Shown here: positions 5,996 to 13,289 of the stretch, one piece after another
Position numbering within the stretch: the stretch's first letter is position 1
Layout of the letters: each line of letters opens with the position of its first letter
DNA from: Clostridiales bacterium
Lineage (GTDB): Bacteria > Bacillota > Clostridia > Christensenellales > Aristaeellaceae
DNA: 18,672 nt
Reading direction: 5' to 3'
Assembly (NCBI GenBank): GCA_004555535.1
Contig: SFHU01000079.1
Coordinates: forward strand, 1-18,672
Made by a program: the position numbers and the translations under genes
Notes under the pieces: generated by a model
What the model saw: the letters and a program-made list of their open reading frames with translations, nothing else
What the model was told of the DNA's origin: nothing
Databases searched by the model: none

Positions 5996-7102
5996 TCATT
6001 TCTCCGTTTGCATGCCCGCGTCGGTCACCTCGTCGCAGACCGCGCCGCCCAGGCAGACCTCGCCGTGATAGAAGACCATGCTCTGCCCCGGCGTCACGGC
6101 GCGCTGCGGCTCCCTCGCCTCGACATGCACGCGCCCCTGCGGCAGCAGCGTCACATGCACGGCCTGATCGCCCTGCCGGTAGCGGTATTTGCAGGTGCAG
6201 TCGAATTCCTGTGCCGGCGGCTCGCCCGCGATCCAGGTCGCGCCGCTGCCCAGCGCGTTGCGGCTGTAGAGCAGCGGATGGTCGCCGCCGCGCGCGACGA
6301 TGAGCCGGTTGTGCTCCATGTCCTTGGCCAGCACGAACCAGCGCCCCTCGCCGGCCTCGCCCTCGACGCCGCCGATGCCCAGCCCGCGCCGCTGGCCGAG
6401 CGTGTAGTACATCAGCCCGTCGTGGCGACCGACGACATGCCCCTCAAGCGTCACCATGTCGCCCGGCTGAGCGGGCAGAAACTGCTGCAGAAACGGCTTG
6501 AAGCGCCGCTCTCCGATGAAGCAGACACCTGTGGAATCCTTCTTGCGGCTGTTTTGCAGCCCTGCCTGCTCCGCGATCTCGCGCACCTGCTTTTTGGTCA
6601 GGCCGCCCACCGGGAACATCGCCTTTTCAAGCGCATTCTGCCCGAGCATGTAGAGAAAATAGCTCTGATCCTTGCCGGGGTCTGTTCCGCGCAGCAGCTG
6701 CTTCTTCCCGTCCGCCTCGCCCAGCCGGCAGAAATGCCCGGTCGCCAGGGCATCCGCGCCCAGCGCCATCGCGTAATCGAGAAACGCCTTGAATTTGATC
6801 TCCCGGTTGCAGAGCACGTCCGGGTTGGGCGTGCGCCCGCGCCTGTATTCCTCCAGAAAATACGAAAACACGCGGTCCTCATATTCGCGCACGAAGTTGA
6901 CGGCGTAATAAGGAATGCCGATCGTGTCGCAGACGCCGCGCACGTCGGCCCAGTCCGCCTCGCTTGTGCAGACGCCGTTCTCGTCCTTCTCCTCCCAGTT
7001 CTTCATGAACACGCCGATGACCTCGTGCCCCGCGCGCTTTAAAAGCAGCGCGGCCACCGAGGAATCGACGCCGCCCGACATGCCTACGACAATCCTTGCC
7101 AT
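5996..7102 (-). CDS. mnmA: tRNA-specific 2-thiouridylase MnmA
   Basis: Adds sulfur at C2 of the wobble uridine (U34) of tRNA Lys, Glu and Gln, using ATP and a persulfide from a cysteine desulfurase. The 368-residue product is full length. It shows the PP-loop S-G-G-V-D-S-S at 9-15, the N-P-D-V-L-C-N motif with Cys98, the K-D-Q-S-Y-F motif near 144-149, and S-T-G-V-C-F-I-G with Cys194. These are the two cysteines used for thiolation. The central and C-terminal beta domains (HDGLMYYTLGQRRGL, QSMVFYHGEVCLGG) are present. ATG 7102 has a GGGGG sequence 6 bases upstream. It lies 13 bases after the HAD-Tmk stop and 10 bases before the DUF5662 gene, consistent with one operon. No cysteine desulfurase gene is in view. 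Confidence 0.97.
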   Translation of the reverse strand: MARIVVGMSGGVDSSVAALLLKRAGHEVIGVFMKNWEEKDENGVCTSEADWADVRGVCDTIGIPYYAVNFVREYEDRVFSYFLEEYRRGRTPNPDVLCNREIKFKAFLDYAMALGADALATGHFCRLGEADGKKQLLRGTDPGKDQSYFLYMLGQNALEKAMFPVGGLTKKQVREIAEQAGLQNSRKKDSTGVCFIGERRFKPFLQQFLPAQPGDMVTLEGHVVGRHDGLMYYTLGQRRGLGIGGVEGEAGEGRWFVLAKDMEHNRLIVARGGDHPLLYSRNALGSGATWIAGEPPAQEFDCTCKYRYRQGDQAVHVTLLPQGRVHVEAREPQRAVTPGQSMVFYHGEVCLGGAVCDEVTDAGMQTEK

Positions 7103-7115
7103 GCTTTGCCCCCGA

Positions 7116-8417
7116 TCAGCTCAAACCGTTGGTTTCCTCCTGCGTGCAGCCCAGGCGCTGATCCACCGCCCGGAGCATGTCCCTTGTGACGTCCTCAATT
7201 GCCTGCGCGGCGTCGACGGTCACGACCCGTTCCATGCCTGCCTGCGCGTAGAGCGCCTCATAGGCCTCATAGGTGCGCACGAAGAAGGCCTCCTTCTCGC
7301 GCTCGAGCCTATCCGGCTCGGAGGCGCTGAGCCGGCGCGAAAGCGCCTTCTCCGGCGGCATGCGCAGATAGACCGTGATGTCCGGCCAGGTATCGCCGAC
7401 CGCCTCGCGGTTGATCCCCAGGACGCGTTCAACGCCCAGCTGCCTTCCGCCGCCCTGATACGCGGCAGAGGAATCGACAAACCTGTCGCAGACGACCGCT
7501 TTGCCCTGCGCAAGCGCCGGACGGATCAGCGCCCGGACGTTCTGCGCGCGGGAAGCGGCGTAGAGATACGCCTCCGTCTCGTCCTGCATCGCGGTGTTCG
7601 CCGGATCGAGGATCAGCACGCGGATCTTCTCGGCGATGTCGTCCCCGCCGGGCTCACGCGTCATCTGAACCTCCCAGCCCAGCTGGCCGAGATGGCGGAT
7701 AAGCGCCTCGCGCTGGGTCGTCTTGCCGCAGCCGTCGACACCCTCCATCGAAATGAAGAGGCCCCTTGCCCGCGGCGCATCGCCCAGCAGGAGGGCGTCA
7801 AGCTCCGCCACGCTGTGCGCGATGTGCGTCGCGCCGGCGGTGCGCAGCTCCTCCTCCGTGCCATAGCCGTAGGTCACGCCGATGGTGTCCATGCCGTTGC
7901 CTGCGCCGCCCTCGATGTCGTAGCAGCGGTCGCCAATCATGACGCCCGTGCCGCCGAGCAGCGCCATCGCTCTTGAGACGATCTCGACCTTGCTGGCATG
8001 CTTCGTGTCCATGCCGGGGCCGACAATCGCGTCCAGATACGGCGCCATGCCGAATTTCCTCGCGATGCGCTCGGCAAAGATCTGCGGCTTCGCCGTCGCG
8101 ATGGCGACCTTCGCGCCGTTCAACTTCAGGCTCCTCAGCAGCGCCGCGATGCCCGGATAGACCTCGTTTTCCGCCCAGCCGACGCGCGAAAAGCGCTCGC
8201 GATACAGCGCCGTCGCCTGCTGCGCCTGCGCGTCATCCATGCCCACGATCGTCCGGAAGGAATGATACAGCGGCGGGCCGATGAAGGCCTTAAACTGCTC
8301 CTTGGTGTAGCCCGTAAAGCCCAGCTTTTCTGCGGCGTAGAGCGCGGAGCGGGTGATGCCCTCCTCCGAGCGGGTGAGCGTGCCGTCAAGGTCAAACAGA
8401 ATCGTTGTATACTTCAC
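7116..8417 (-). CDS. tmk: HAD phosphatase-thymidylate kinase fusion
   Basis: Two complete domains in one 433-residue chain. Residues 1-212 are a Gph-like HAD phosphatase: F-D-L-D-G-T-L with Asp9 and Asp11, a helical cap (about 20-85), I-A-T-A-K-P near 107, Lys139 or Lys143, and I-G-D-R-C-Y-D-I at 161-168. Residues 218-433 are a dTMP kinase: Walker A G-V-D-G-C-G-K-T (226-233), T-R-E-P-G-G (253-258), D-R-F (311-313) and Q-G-G-G-R (321-325), with a lid near REKEAFF. The kinase makes dTDP from dTMP for DNA synthesis. What the phosphatase half acts on is unknown; a nucleotide or phosphoglycolate-like substrate is possible. I chose GTG 8417 because it overlaps the upstream stop as GTGA, has GGAG upstream and begins at the usual HAD start; GTG 8441 is the alternative. 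mnmA follows 13 bases later. Confidence 0.9.
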   Translation of the reverse strand: MKYTTILFDLDGTLTRSEEGITRSALYAAEKLGFTGYTKEQFKAFIGPPLYHSFRTIVGMDDAQAQQATALYRERFSRVGWAENEVYPGIAALLRSLKLNGAKVAIATAKPQIFAERIARKFGMAPYLDAIVGPGMDTKHASKVEIVSRAMALLGGTGVMIGDRCYDIEGGAGNGMDTIGVTYGYGTEEELRTAGATHIAHSVAELDALLLGDAPRARGLFISMEGVDGCGKTTQREALIRHLGQLGWEVQMTREPGGDDIAEKIRVLILDPANTAMQDETEAYLYAASRAQNVRALIRPALAQGKAVVCDRFVDSSAAYQGGGRQLGVERVLGINREAVGDTWPDITVYLRMPPEKALSRRLSASEPDRLEREKEAFFVRTYEAYEALYAQAGMERVVTVDAAQAIEDVTRDMLRAVDQRLGCTQEETNGLS

Positions 8418-9244
8418 GCTTTTCGTCTCCGTCTTTTCCACTGATCCGCTCCGCCCGCGTCCTCGCCGGGCCGGGGATCAGTCTTTTTTCCGCGCGGTTT
8501 GCGCGCCGTTGCCTCCCGCGCCTGCCGCAGCGCGTCCTCGTCGACCAGCGGCCTGACGCAGGGATACAGCGGCGGGAAGGCCCGCTGCAGCGCGCGCGCC
8601 CAAAGGTTCGTCTTCTCTCCCTGCTGCGCACGGTCATCTGCGCCGAAGGCCTGCGGCAGCGCGGATTTCAGCGCGTCGCAGAAGGCCTCGTCCGGGCAAA
8701 AGACGCAGCAGCGGAGCGCACCGCCTTCCTCAAACACAATGGCATGGCCGATAACCGCCTCCGCCTGCCTGCCGGCCAGAAGCCGGGCCAGCCGCGCGGA
8801 AACGAGGCTCGCGGCAAACGCCGCCCGCGCGCCAAGCGGCGAGCGCGCCTGCGGGTCGATGACCGTCACCTGCCGGTAATACAGGTGAAGCCGCTCGGCC
8901 GCCGCGACCGGCCGGATGGCGCGAATGCCCGCAAGCGGAATCTCGATCACGGAGGTCGTGCTGTCTCCGAGCATCTTCTGCAGGACGAGCGTCTCCTCCT
9001 TGAGGGTGTAGACGGTGCCCGCCACAAACCGCTGCATGAAGCGCAGCATCAGCACGACCGCGTACACATAAAACGCGACGTTGATCAGCCCGACGCCCGT
9101 CAGCACAATCAGCAGATTGACGGCAATCTGCGCGATGGCCAGCCGCGCGATCACACCGGCGACGCCGAGCAGGAATTCCCTGCCTGTCGGCGGCTGCGCT
9201 GTCCTCTTCTGTACGGCCGTGATGGCTTCGATCCGCTTGTCCAT
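8414..9244 (-). CDS. Two-helix membrane protein with PH-like cytoplasmic domain, function unknown
   Basis: 276 residues starting at ATG 9244 behind AGGAGGAG. After a short charged start there are two hydrophobic stretches (about residues 24-49 and 51-72), likely a membrane hairpin. The following part (TVYTLKEETLVLQ, then SVIEIPLAGIRAI) looks like the beta strands of bacterial PH-domain (YdbS/YdbT-like) proteins. It continues with an Ala/Arg-rich stretch, a Cys-Cys pair (RCCVFCPDEAFC) and a very basic tail (last 45 residues rich in R and K). I do not recognise a named family with certainty. Its TGA overlaps the GTG of the HAD-Tmk gene, so the two are probably translationally coupled. A small hairpin (9255-9274) lies just before its ribosome binding site. 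Confidence 0.75.
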   Translation of the reverse strand: MDKRIEAITAVQKRTAQPPTGREFLLGVAGVIARLAIAQIAVNLLIVLTGVGLINVAFYVYAVVLMLRFMQRFVAGTVYTLKEETLVLQKMLGDSTTSVIEIPLAGIRAIRPVAAAERLHLYYRQVTVIDPQARSPLGARAAFAASLVSARLARLLAGRQAEAVIGHAIVFEEGGALRCCVFCPDEAFCDALKSALPQAFGADDRAQQGEKTNLWARALQRAFPPLYPCVRPLVDEDALRQAREATARKPRGKKTDPRPGEDAGGADQWKRRRRKA

Positions 9245-9254
9245 GCTCCTCCTG

Positions 9255-9274
9255 CCCCGCCGATCATCGCGGGG
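9255..9274 (-). repeat. Small GC hairpin before the membrane-protein start
   Basis: CCCCGC and GCGGGG (9255-9260 and 9269-9274) form a six-pair stem just upstream of AGGAGG for ATG 9244. A second GCGGGG at 9296-9301 could compete for the same CCCCGC. No T run follows. It may only reflect high GC, but it is placed where it could affect translation. Confidence 0.35.
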
Positions 9275-9303
9275 AATGCCGTGTGTTTTGCTCGGGCGGG
9301 GAA

Positions 9304-9642
9304 TCAATCCTCCGCCAGTCCGCTGCGCTCCAGAAAGTCCTGCTGCGCCGCCATGTAGGCGTCCAGCCGCTGGGCCAGCGCGTTGAGCTCGTCCTCGTCG
9401 TCCGTCCCGTCCGCCAGGCGCTCCAGGAGCGCCTCGAACGCCTCGTCTTCGTCGTATTCGCCCTCGCCCATATAGCCCTGCTCGTCGAGCACGCCGGTCT
9501 CCTGCATGTAGCGGAAATCCTCGTCGATGGCGCGGCGGACAAAGGCCTCCAGCTCCGCCCGCGGGGCGCGCACGCCGGCCTTCCCCATCGCCGCGGCGAT
9601 GAAGGGCACGGCGGCCTCGATGTCGTAGCCCTGCATGATCAT
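9304..9642 (-). CDS. Small acidic protein of unknown function
   Basis: 112 residues (or 110 from the second ATG at 9636). The start overlaps the pepF stop as ATGA, indicating translational coupling. The sequence is helical and acidic: a first half with R-A-E-L-E-A-F-V-R-R-A-I-D-E-D-F and the motif YMQETGVLDEQGYMGEGEYD, then a D/E-rich loop and a C-terminal helix (NALAQRLDAYMAAQQDFL). No signal peptide, membrane segment, cysteine or catalytic motif is seen. I do not recognise the family. Codon use matches the neighbours, and the tight spacing between two genes supports it as real. It may be a partner of PepF or of the membrane protein that follows 59 bases later; that is only context. Confidence 0.75.
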   Translation of the reverse strand: MIMQGYDIEAAVPFIAAAMGKAGVRAPRAELEAFVRRAIDEDFRYMQETGVLDEQGYMGEGEYDEDEAFEALLERLADGTDDEDELNALAQRLDAYMAAQQDFLERSGLAED

Positions 9643-11435
9643 GCCTCCAGCTCCCCGTAGGCCAGCACGAGCTCGGCGAAGTAGTCAAGCGCCTCGCAGA
9701 CCGGCTGCGGCGTGGACATGTCGACCCCGGCGACGCGCAGCTCGTCGATGGGCTTCATGCTGCCGCCCAGCGTCAGGAATTTGCGGTAGGCCGCCAGCTT
9801 CTCCGGGTCGCCGCTGAGGATGCCGCGCGCCAGCGCCACCGCCGCGCAGAAGCCCGTCGCATACTTGTAGACGTAGAACGGGCTGTAGAAGTGCGGAATG
9901 CGCATCCACTCATAGGCAACCTCCTTGTCCACCTTGCAGGCGCCGCCGTAGTAGAGCTTGTTCAGGTCGTAATACATGGTGCTCAGGCTGTCGCGCGTCA
10001 GGCTCTGGCCCTCCTGCGCCATGCAATGTGCCTTGTATTCAAACTCGGCGAACATCGTCTGGCGGAAGACCGTCGTGCGGAAGTGCTGCAGCAGCGAGTT
10101 GATCAGCGCCGCCTGCGCCTTGGGATCATCCGCATACTTCCTGCGCAGGTATTCGGACAGAAGGATCTCGTTGCAGGTCGAGGCGACCTCGGCGACGAAG
10201 ATCGTGTATTCCGCCTTGACAGCCGGCTGGGTCTTGTTCGAGTAGAAGCTGTGCATCGCGTGGCCCATCTCATGGCAGAGCGTGGAGAGGCCGTCGTAGG
10301 TCTTCTTGTGGTTGAGCAGCACATAGGGCGTCGTGCGATGGACGCTGCCGCAGCTGTATGCGCCGCTGCGCTTGTTCTTTGTCTCGTAGACGTCGATCCA
10401 GCGCTCCGGGAGTGCGCGGGAAGCATCGCGCACATAGTCCTCGCCCAGCGGCCTGACGGCCTCCAGGAAGATGTCAAACGCCTCGTCGATGTCGGGGTGG
10501 ATGTCAAACTCCGTCGGCTCCTGCGCGTAGAGATCGTACATGTGCAGCTTGGAAAGCCCCATGCGGCGCTGCTTGATGCGCAGGTATTCGTTCAGCGTGC
10601 CGATGCCGCCATGCACGGCGTCGATCAGGCTGTCGTAGACGCTCTCGTCGACGGCGTCCGGATAGAGCGCCGCCTGTCGCGGGTTGTCATAGCCGCGCGC
10701 GCGGCTGGCAAACAGATCGCTCTTGACCTGGCCGGCATAGAGCGCCGCGAAGGTGTTGCCCAGCTTGTTGTAGCCGTTCATCATGTTGACATAGGCGGCC
10801 TTGCGCACGGCGCGGTCGCAGCTCGCGAGCAGAGGGAGCAGGCGCGCGTCGGTCAGCTTCGTCTTCTTGCCGTCCTCGCCGCGCGTCATGCCCAGGTCAA
10901 TATCGATGTAGAGCATGTCGGACGCGCTCTCCGGCACGCCGCGCACCTCGCCCGCCGATGCGAGCAGCTGCTCCTCCTTCGCGCTGAGCGTATGCGGCTT
11001 AAGCCGGAGCACGTCCCTCAGGAAGACGTCGTACTCGCAAAAGGCCGGGTCGGCGATCATCGCCTCCAGCGTCTCCTGCGGCAGCGCCAGCAGCTCCGGC
11101 GTCAGAAAAGCCGCCTTCGCCTCCGCGTCGCTGGCCAGCGAGGCCGCGCGGCCAAACATCGCCTGATACTTGCCGTTCGCGCCGTCCTCATTGGTCTTCA
11201 TCATCGCATAGGTATACAGCTCCGAGAGCTTCTGCTCCAGACCCATATACGCGCTCAGGGCAGCGAGCACGGCCTCCTTGCCGCCCGAGAGCGTCCCCTC
11301 ATATTGCGCAAACGCCTTAGCCTCCCCGCGCGCCTTTTCAAACGCGGCCTCCCAAGCCTCGTCGCTTTCAAAAATCCGGGTCAGATCCCATGTATAGCGC
11401 GGGTCCACCTGCTCGCGCGTCAGTTCCTGTTCCAT
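9639..11435 (-). CDS. pepF: Oligoendopeptidase F (M3 family zinc metallopeptidase)
   Basis: Cytoplasmic enzyme that cuts short peptides, roughly 7-17 residues in characterised members. The 598-residue product has the family's usual length. The N-terminal helical region (VDPRYTWDLTRIF, EDGANGKYQ) is followed by the M3 catalytic domain. The zinc motif H-E-M-G-H is at 388-392, with MHSFYSNKTQP after it and the second metal ligand region FVAEVASTCNEILL about 25 residues later. The tail contains YYGGACKVDKEVAYEWMRIPHFY, typical of PepF. I chose ATG 11435, seven bases after AGGGAG, over the upstream start at 11456. The stop overlaps the next small gene (ATGA). A 113-base gap with three hairpins separates it from the DUF711 gene. 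Confidence 0.96.
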   Translation of the reverse strand: MEQELTREQVDPRYTWDLTRIFESDEAWEAAFEKARGEAKAFAQYEGTLSGGKEAVLAALSAYMGLEQKLSELYTYAMMKTNEDGANGKYQAMFGRAASLASDAEAKAAFLTPELLALPQETLEAMIADPAFCEYDVFLRDVLRLKPHTLSAKEEQLLASAGEVRGVPESASDMLYIDIDLGMTRGEDGKKTKLTDARLLPLLASCDRAVRKAAYVNMMNGYNKLGNTFAALYAGQVKSDLFASRARGYDNPRQAALYPDAVDESVYDSLIDAVHGGIGTLNEYLRIKQRRMGLSKLHMYDLYAQEPTEFDIHPDIDEAFDIFLEAVRPLGEDYVRDASRALPERWIDVYETKNKRSGAYSCGSVHRTTPYVLLNHKKTYDGLSTLCHEMGHAMHSFYSNKTQPAVKAEYTIFVAEVASTCNEILLSEYLRRKYADDPKAQAALINSLLQHFRTTVFRQTMFAEFEYKAHCMAQEGQSLTRDSLSTMYYDLNKLYYGGACKVDKEVAYEWMRIPHFYSPFYVYKYATGFCAAVALARGILSGDPEKLAAYRKFLTLGGSMKPIDELRVAGVDMSTPQPVCEALDYFAELVLAYGELEA

Positions 11436-11465
11436 GCCGGTTCTCCCTTTCTGCATCCATTGTCA

Positions 11466-11546
11466 TGGGCTTGCCGCCCACTTTATGAATCGGCCCGGAG
11501 GAATCGCTCCCCCCGGGCAGTCCGGACAGGCAGCGCCAAAGCTGCC
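11466..11546 (-). repeat. Cluster of three hairpins between DUF711 and pepF
   Basis: Three inverted repeats fill most of the gap: GGCAGC/GCTGCC (11529-11534 with 11541-11546), CCCGG/CCGGG (11494-11498 with 11513-11517) and TGGGC/GCCCA (11466-11470 with 11476-11480). The first begins three bases after the DUF711 stop and could weakly terminate, but no T run follows. The last closely resembles the hairpin at 16133-16148, suggesting a repeated intergenic element. Confidence 0.55.
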
Positions 11547-11548
11547 CG

Positions 11549-12904
11549 TCAGTTCTTGAGGCTCTGCAGCGGCGCGGGAATGCGCCCACCGCGGGCGATG
11601 AACGCCTCCGCCGAATACGGGCTGACGCGCATGATCGGCGCGCGCCCGAACAGGCCGCCGAAGTTGACCTCGTCGCCCACATCCTTGCCGGGCGCGGGGA
11701 TGATGCGCACGGCGGTCGTCTTGCTGTTGACCATGCCGATCGCCGCCTCGTCCGCGATGATCGCGGCAATCGTCGAGGCGGGCGTATCGCCCGGCACGGC
11801 GATCATGTCCAAACCGACCGAGCAGACGCAGGTCATCGCCTCGAGCTTTTCCAGGCTCAGCGCGCCGCACTCAGCCGCGTGGATCATGCCGATGTCCTCG
11901 GAAACCGGGATGAACGCGCCGGAGAGGCCGCCTACGTGGCTCGAGGCCATGACGCCGCCCTTCTTGACCGCATCGTTGAGCAGGGCGAGCGCGGCGGTCG
12001 TGCCATGGCAGCCGCAGAACTCCAGGCCCATCTCCTCGAGGATGTGCGCGACGGAGTCGCCCATCGCCGGGGTCGGCGCGAGGGACAGGTCGACGATGCC
12101 GAACGGCACGCCCAGGCGGCTGCTCGCCTCGCGGGCGATCAACTGGCCAACGCGCGTGATCTTGAAGGCGGTCTTCTTGATCGTCTCCGCGACGACGTCA
12201 AACGGCTGGCCCTTGGCCTCCTTCTCGAGCGCATGCTTGACGACGCCCGGGCCGGAAATGCCGACGTTGATGCAGCAGTCCCCCTCGCCCGGGCCGTGGA
12301 ACGCGCCTGCCATGAAGGGGTTGTCCTCCACAGCATTGGCGAAGACGACCAGCTTCATGCAGCCGGAGGCGTCCGTGTCGCGGGTCGCCTCGGCGATGTC
12401 CTTGACGGCCTGGCCGCACAGGCGCACGGCGTCCATGTCGATGCCCGCGCGGGTCGAGGCCACGTTGATCGAGGAGCAGACGCGCTCCGTCGTGGAGAGC
12501 GCCTCCGGCAGCGAGGCGATCAGCGCCCTGTCAGAGGCGGTCATGCCCTTTTGCACGAGGGCCGTGTAGCCGCCGATGTAATTGACGCCCGTCTCCCGGG
12601 CAGCCGCGTCCATCGCGCGCGCGACGACCACCGGGTCGCCGCAGGCCGCCGCGACGAGGCTCGCAGGCGTGACGGAGATGCGCTTGTTGACGATCGGAAT
12701 GCCGAATTCTCGCTCAAGCGCCTCGCCGGTGGCGACCAGATGCTCCGCCTGCTTCGTGATGCGGTCGTAGATGTTCTGGTAGAGCGCCTTTTTGTCCGGC
12801 GTCGCGCAGGCATAGAGCGATATGCCCATCGTAATCGTGCGGATGTCGAGCTTTTCCTCGGAGATCATCCGGACGGTTTGCAGAATTTCAGACGTGTTGA
12901 TCAT
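11549..12904 (-). CDS. DUF711/UPF0210 (PFL-like) family protein
   Basis: 451-residue cytoplasmic protein, the usual length of UPF0210. It starts MINTSEILQTVRMISEEKLD and contains ITMGISL, VNKRISVTP, GGYTALVQKGMT, FHGPGEGDCCINVGISGPG and LAPTPAMGDSVAHILEEMG, all typical of this widespread family. Its reaction is unknown to me. It is distantly grouped with pyruvate formate-lyase-like folds, but I see no glycyl-radical loop, so it should not be called a formate lyase. ATG 12904 lies behind GAGGAGGGCGCC, 10 bases after the ACT-domain gene. The same pair is found together in many Firmicutes (e.g. pneumococcal SP_0238-SP_0239), which suggests the ACT protein senses a ligand for this one. Confidence 0.93.
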   Translation of the reverse strand: MINTSEILQTVRMISEEKLDIRTITMGISLYACATPDKKALYQNIYDRITKQAEHLVATGEALEREFGIPIVNKRISVTPASLVAAACGDPVVVARAMDAAARETGVNYIGGYTALVQKGMTASDRALIASLPEALSTTERVCSSINVASTRAGIDMDAVRLCGQAVKDIAEATRDTDASGCMKLVVFANAVEDNPFMAGAFHGPGEGDCCINVGISGPGVVKHALEKEAKGQPFDVVAETIKKTAFKITRVGQLIAREASSRLGVPFGIVDLSLAPTPAMGDSVAHILEEMGLEFCGCHGTTAALALLNDAVKKGGVMASSHVGGLSGAFIPVSEDIGMIHAAECGALSLEKLEAMTCVCSVGLDMIAVPGDTPASTIAAIIADEAAIGMVNSKTTAVRIIPAPGKDVGDEVNFGGLFGRAPIMRVSPYSAEAFIARGGRIPAPLQSLKN

Positions 12905-12914
12905 GGCGCCCTCC

Positions 12915-13190
12915 TCAGATGCGGTGCATCGCGTCGAAGATCTCGCTGCGCTGGATGCGGATCTGCAGCCCGAGCTCGCCGGCCAGGGCATCGAGCTCGT
13001 CCTTCAGCTCATCAAAGCGGCTCAGCGAGATATCGACGATCATGATCATGTTAAACATTCCGGAAAGGACGGTCTGCGAGATGTCCTGAATGTTCGCCTC
13101 GTGACGCGCCAGCACCGCGCTCACCCGCGCGATGATGCCGATGGTGTCGTTGCCAACGACCGTGACAACCGCCGTGTTCTTCTTTTCCAT
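12915..13190 (-). CDS. ACT domain protein (UPF0237)
   Basis: 91 residues forming a single ACT domain: V-V-T-V-V-G-N-D-T-I-G-I-I-A-R-V, then ANIQDISQTVLSGMFNMIMIVD. ACT domains bind amino acids or similar small ligands and regulate partners. The stand-alone UPF0237 form nearly always precedes DUF711/UPF0210, as here (10-base gap). ATG 13190 is the only sensible start, with GGGAGG upstream. A sigma-A-type promoter lies 70-100 bases upstream, so this gene and the DUF711 gene appear to form a separate transcription unit inside the larger run. Confidence 0.93.
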   Translation of the reverse strand: MEKKNTAVVTVVGNDTIGIIARVSAVLARHEANIQDISQTVLSGMFNMIMIVDISLSRFDELKDELDALAGELGLQIRIQRSEIFDAMHRI

Positions 13191-13258
13191 TCGTGCTTCC
13201 TCCCGATGCTCTCCCGCCGGCGCGTGCCCGCGGAGGATAGTTGTTCCCTGCGCGCTCT

Positions 13259-13287
13259 ATTGTACAGCGCCGCAGGGGAAATTGCAA
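13259..13287 (-). promoter_or_regulatory. Sigma-A-type promoter for the ACT-DUF711 pair, inside an inverted repeat
   Basis: On the minus strand TTGCAA (13287-13282), a 17-base spacer and TACAAT (13264-13259) match the -35 and -10 consensus well. An imperfect inverted repeat (about 13242-13255 with 13265-13280) surrounds the -10 box, with TACAAT mostly in its loop. This could be an operator or a weak terminator for the preceding HAD gene. The -35 box ends 3 bases past the HAD stop. Confidence 0.65.
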
Positions 13288-13289
13288 GC

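Noticed and set aside
9891..12569. An 892-codon plus-strand open frame opposite pepF and DUF711
   Set aside because: It crosses two well-supported minus-strand genes and their gap, has no recognisable domain, and results from the high third-position GC of the real genes, which removes stops from the antisense frame.
11549..12904. Pyruvate formate-lyase
   Set aside because: The DUF711/UPF0210 family is sometimes named 'PFL family', but no glycyl-radical motif or adjacent activating enzyme is present.
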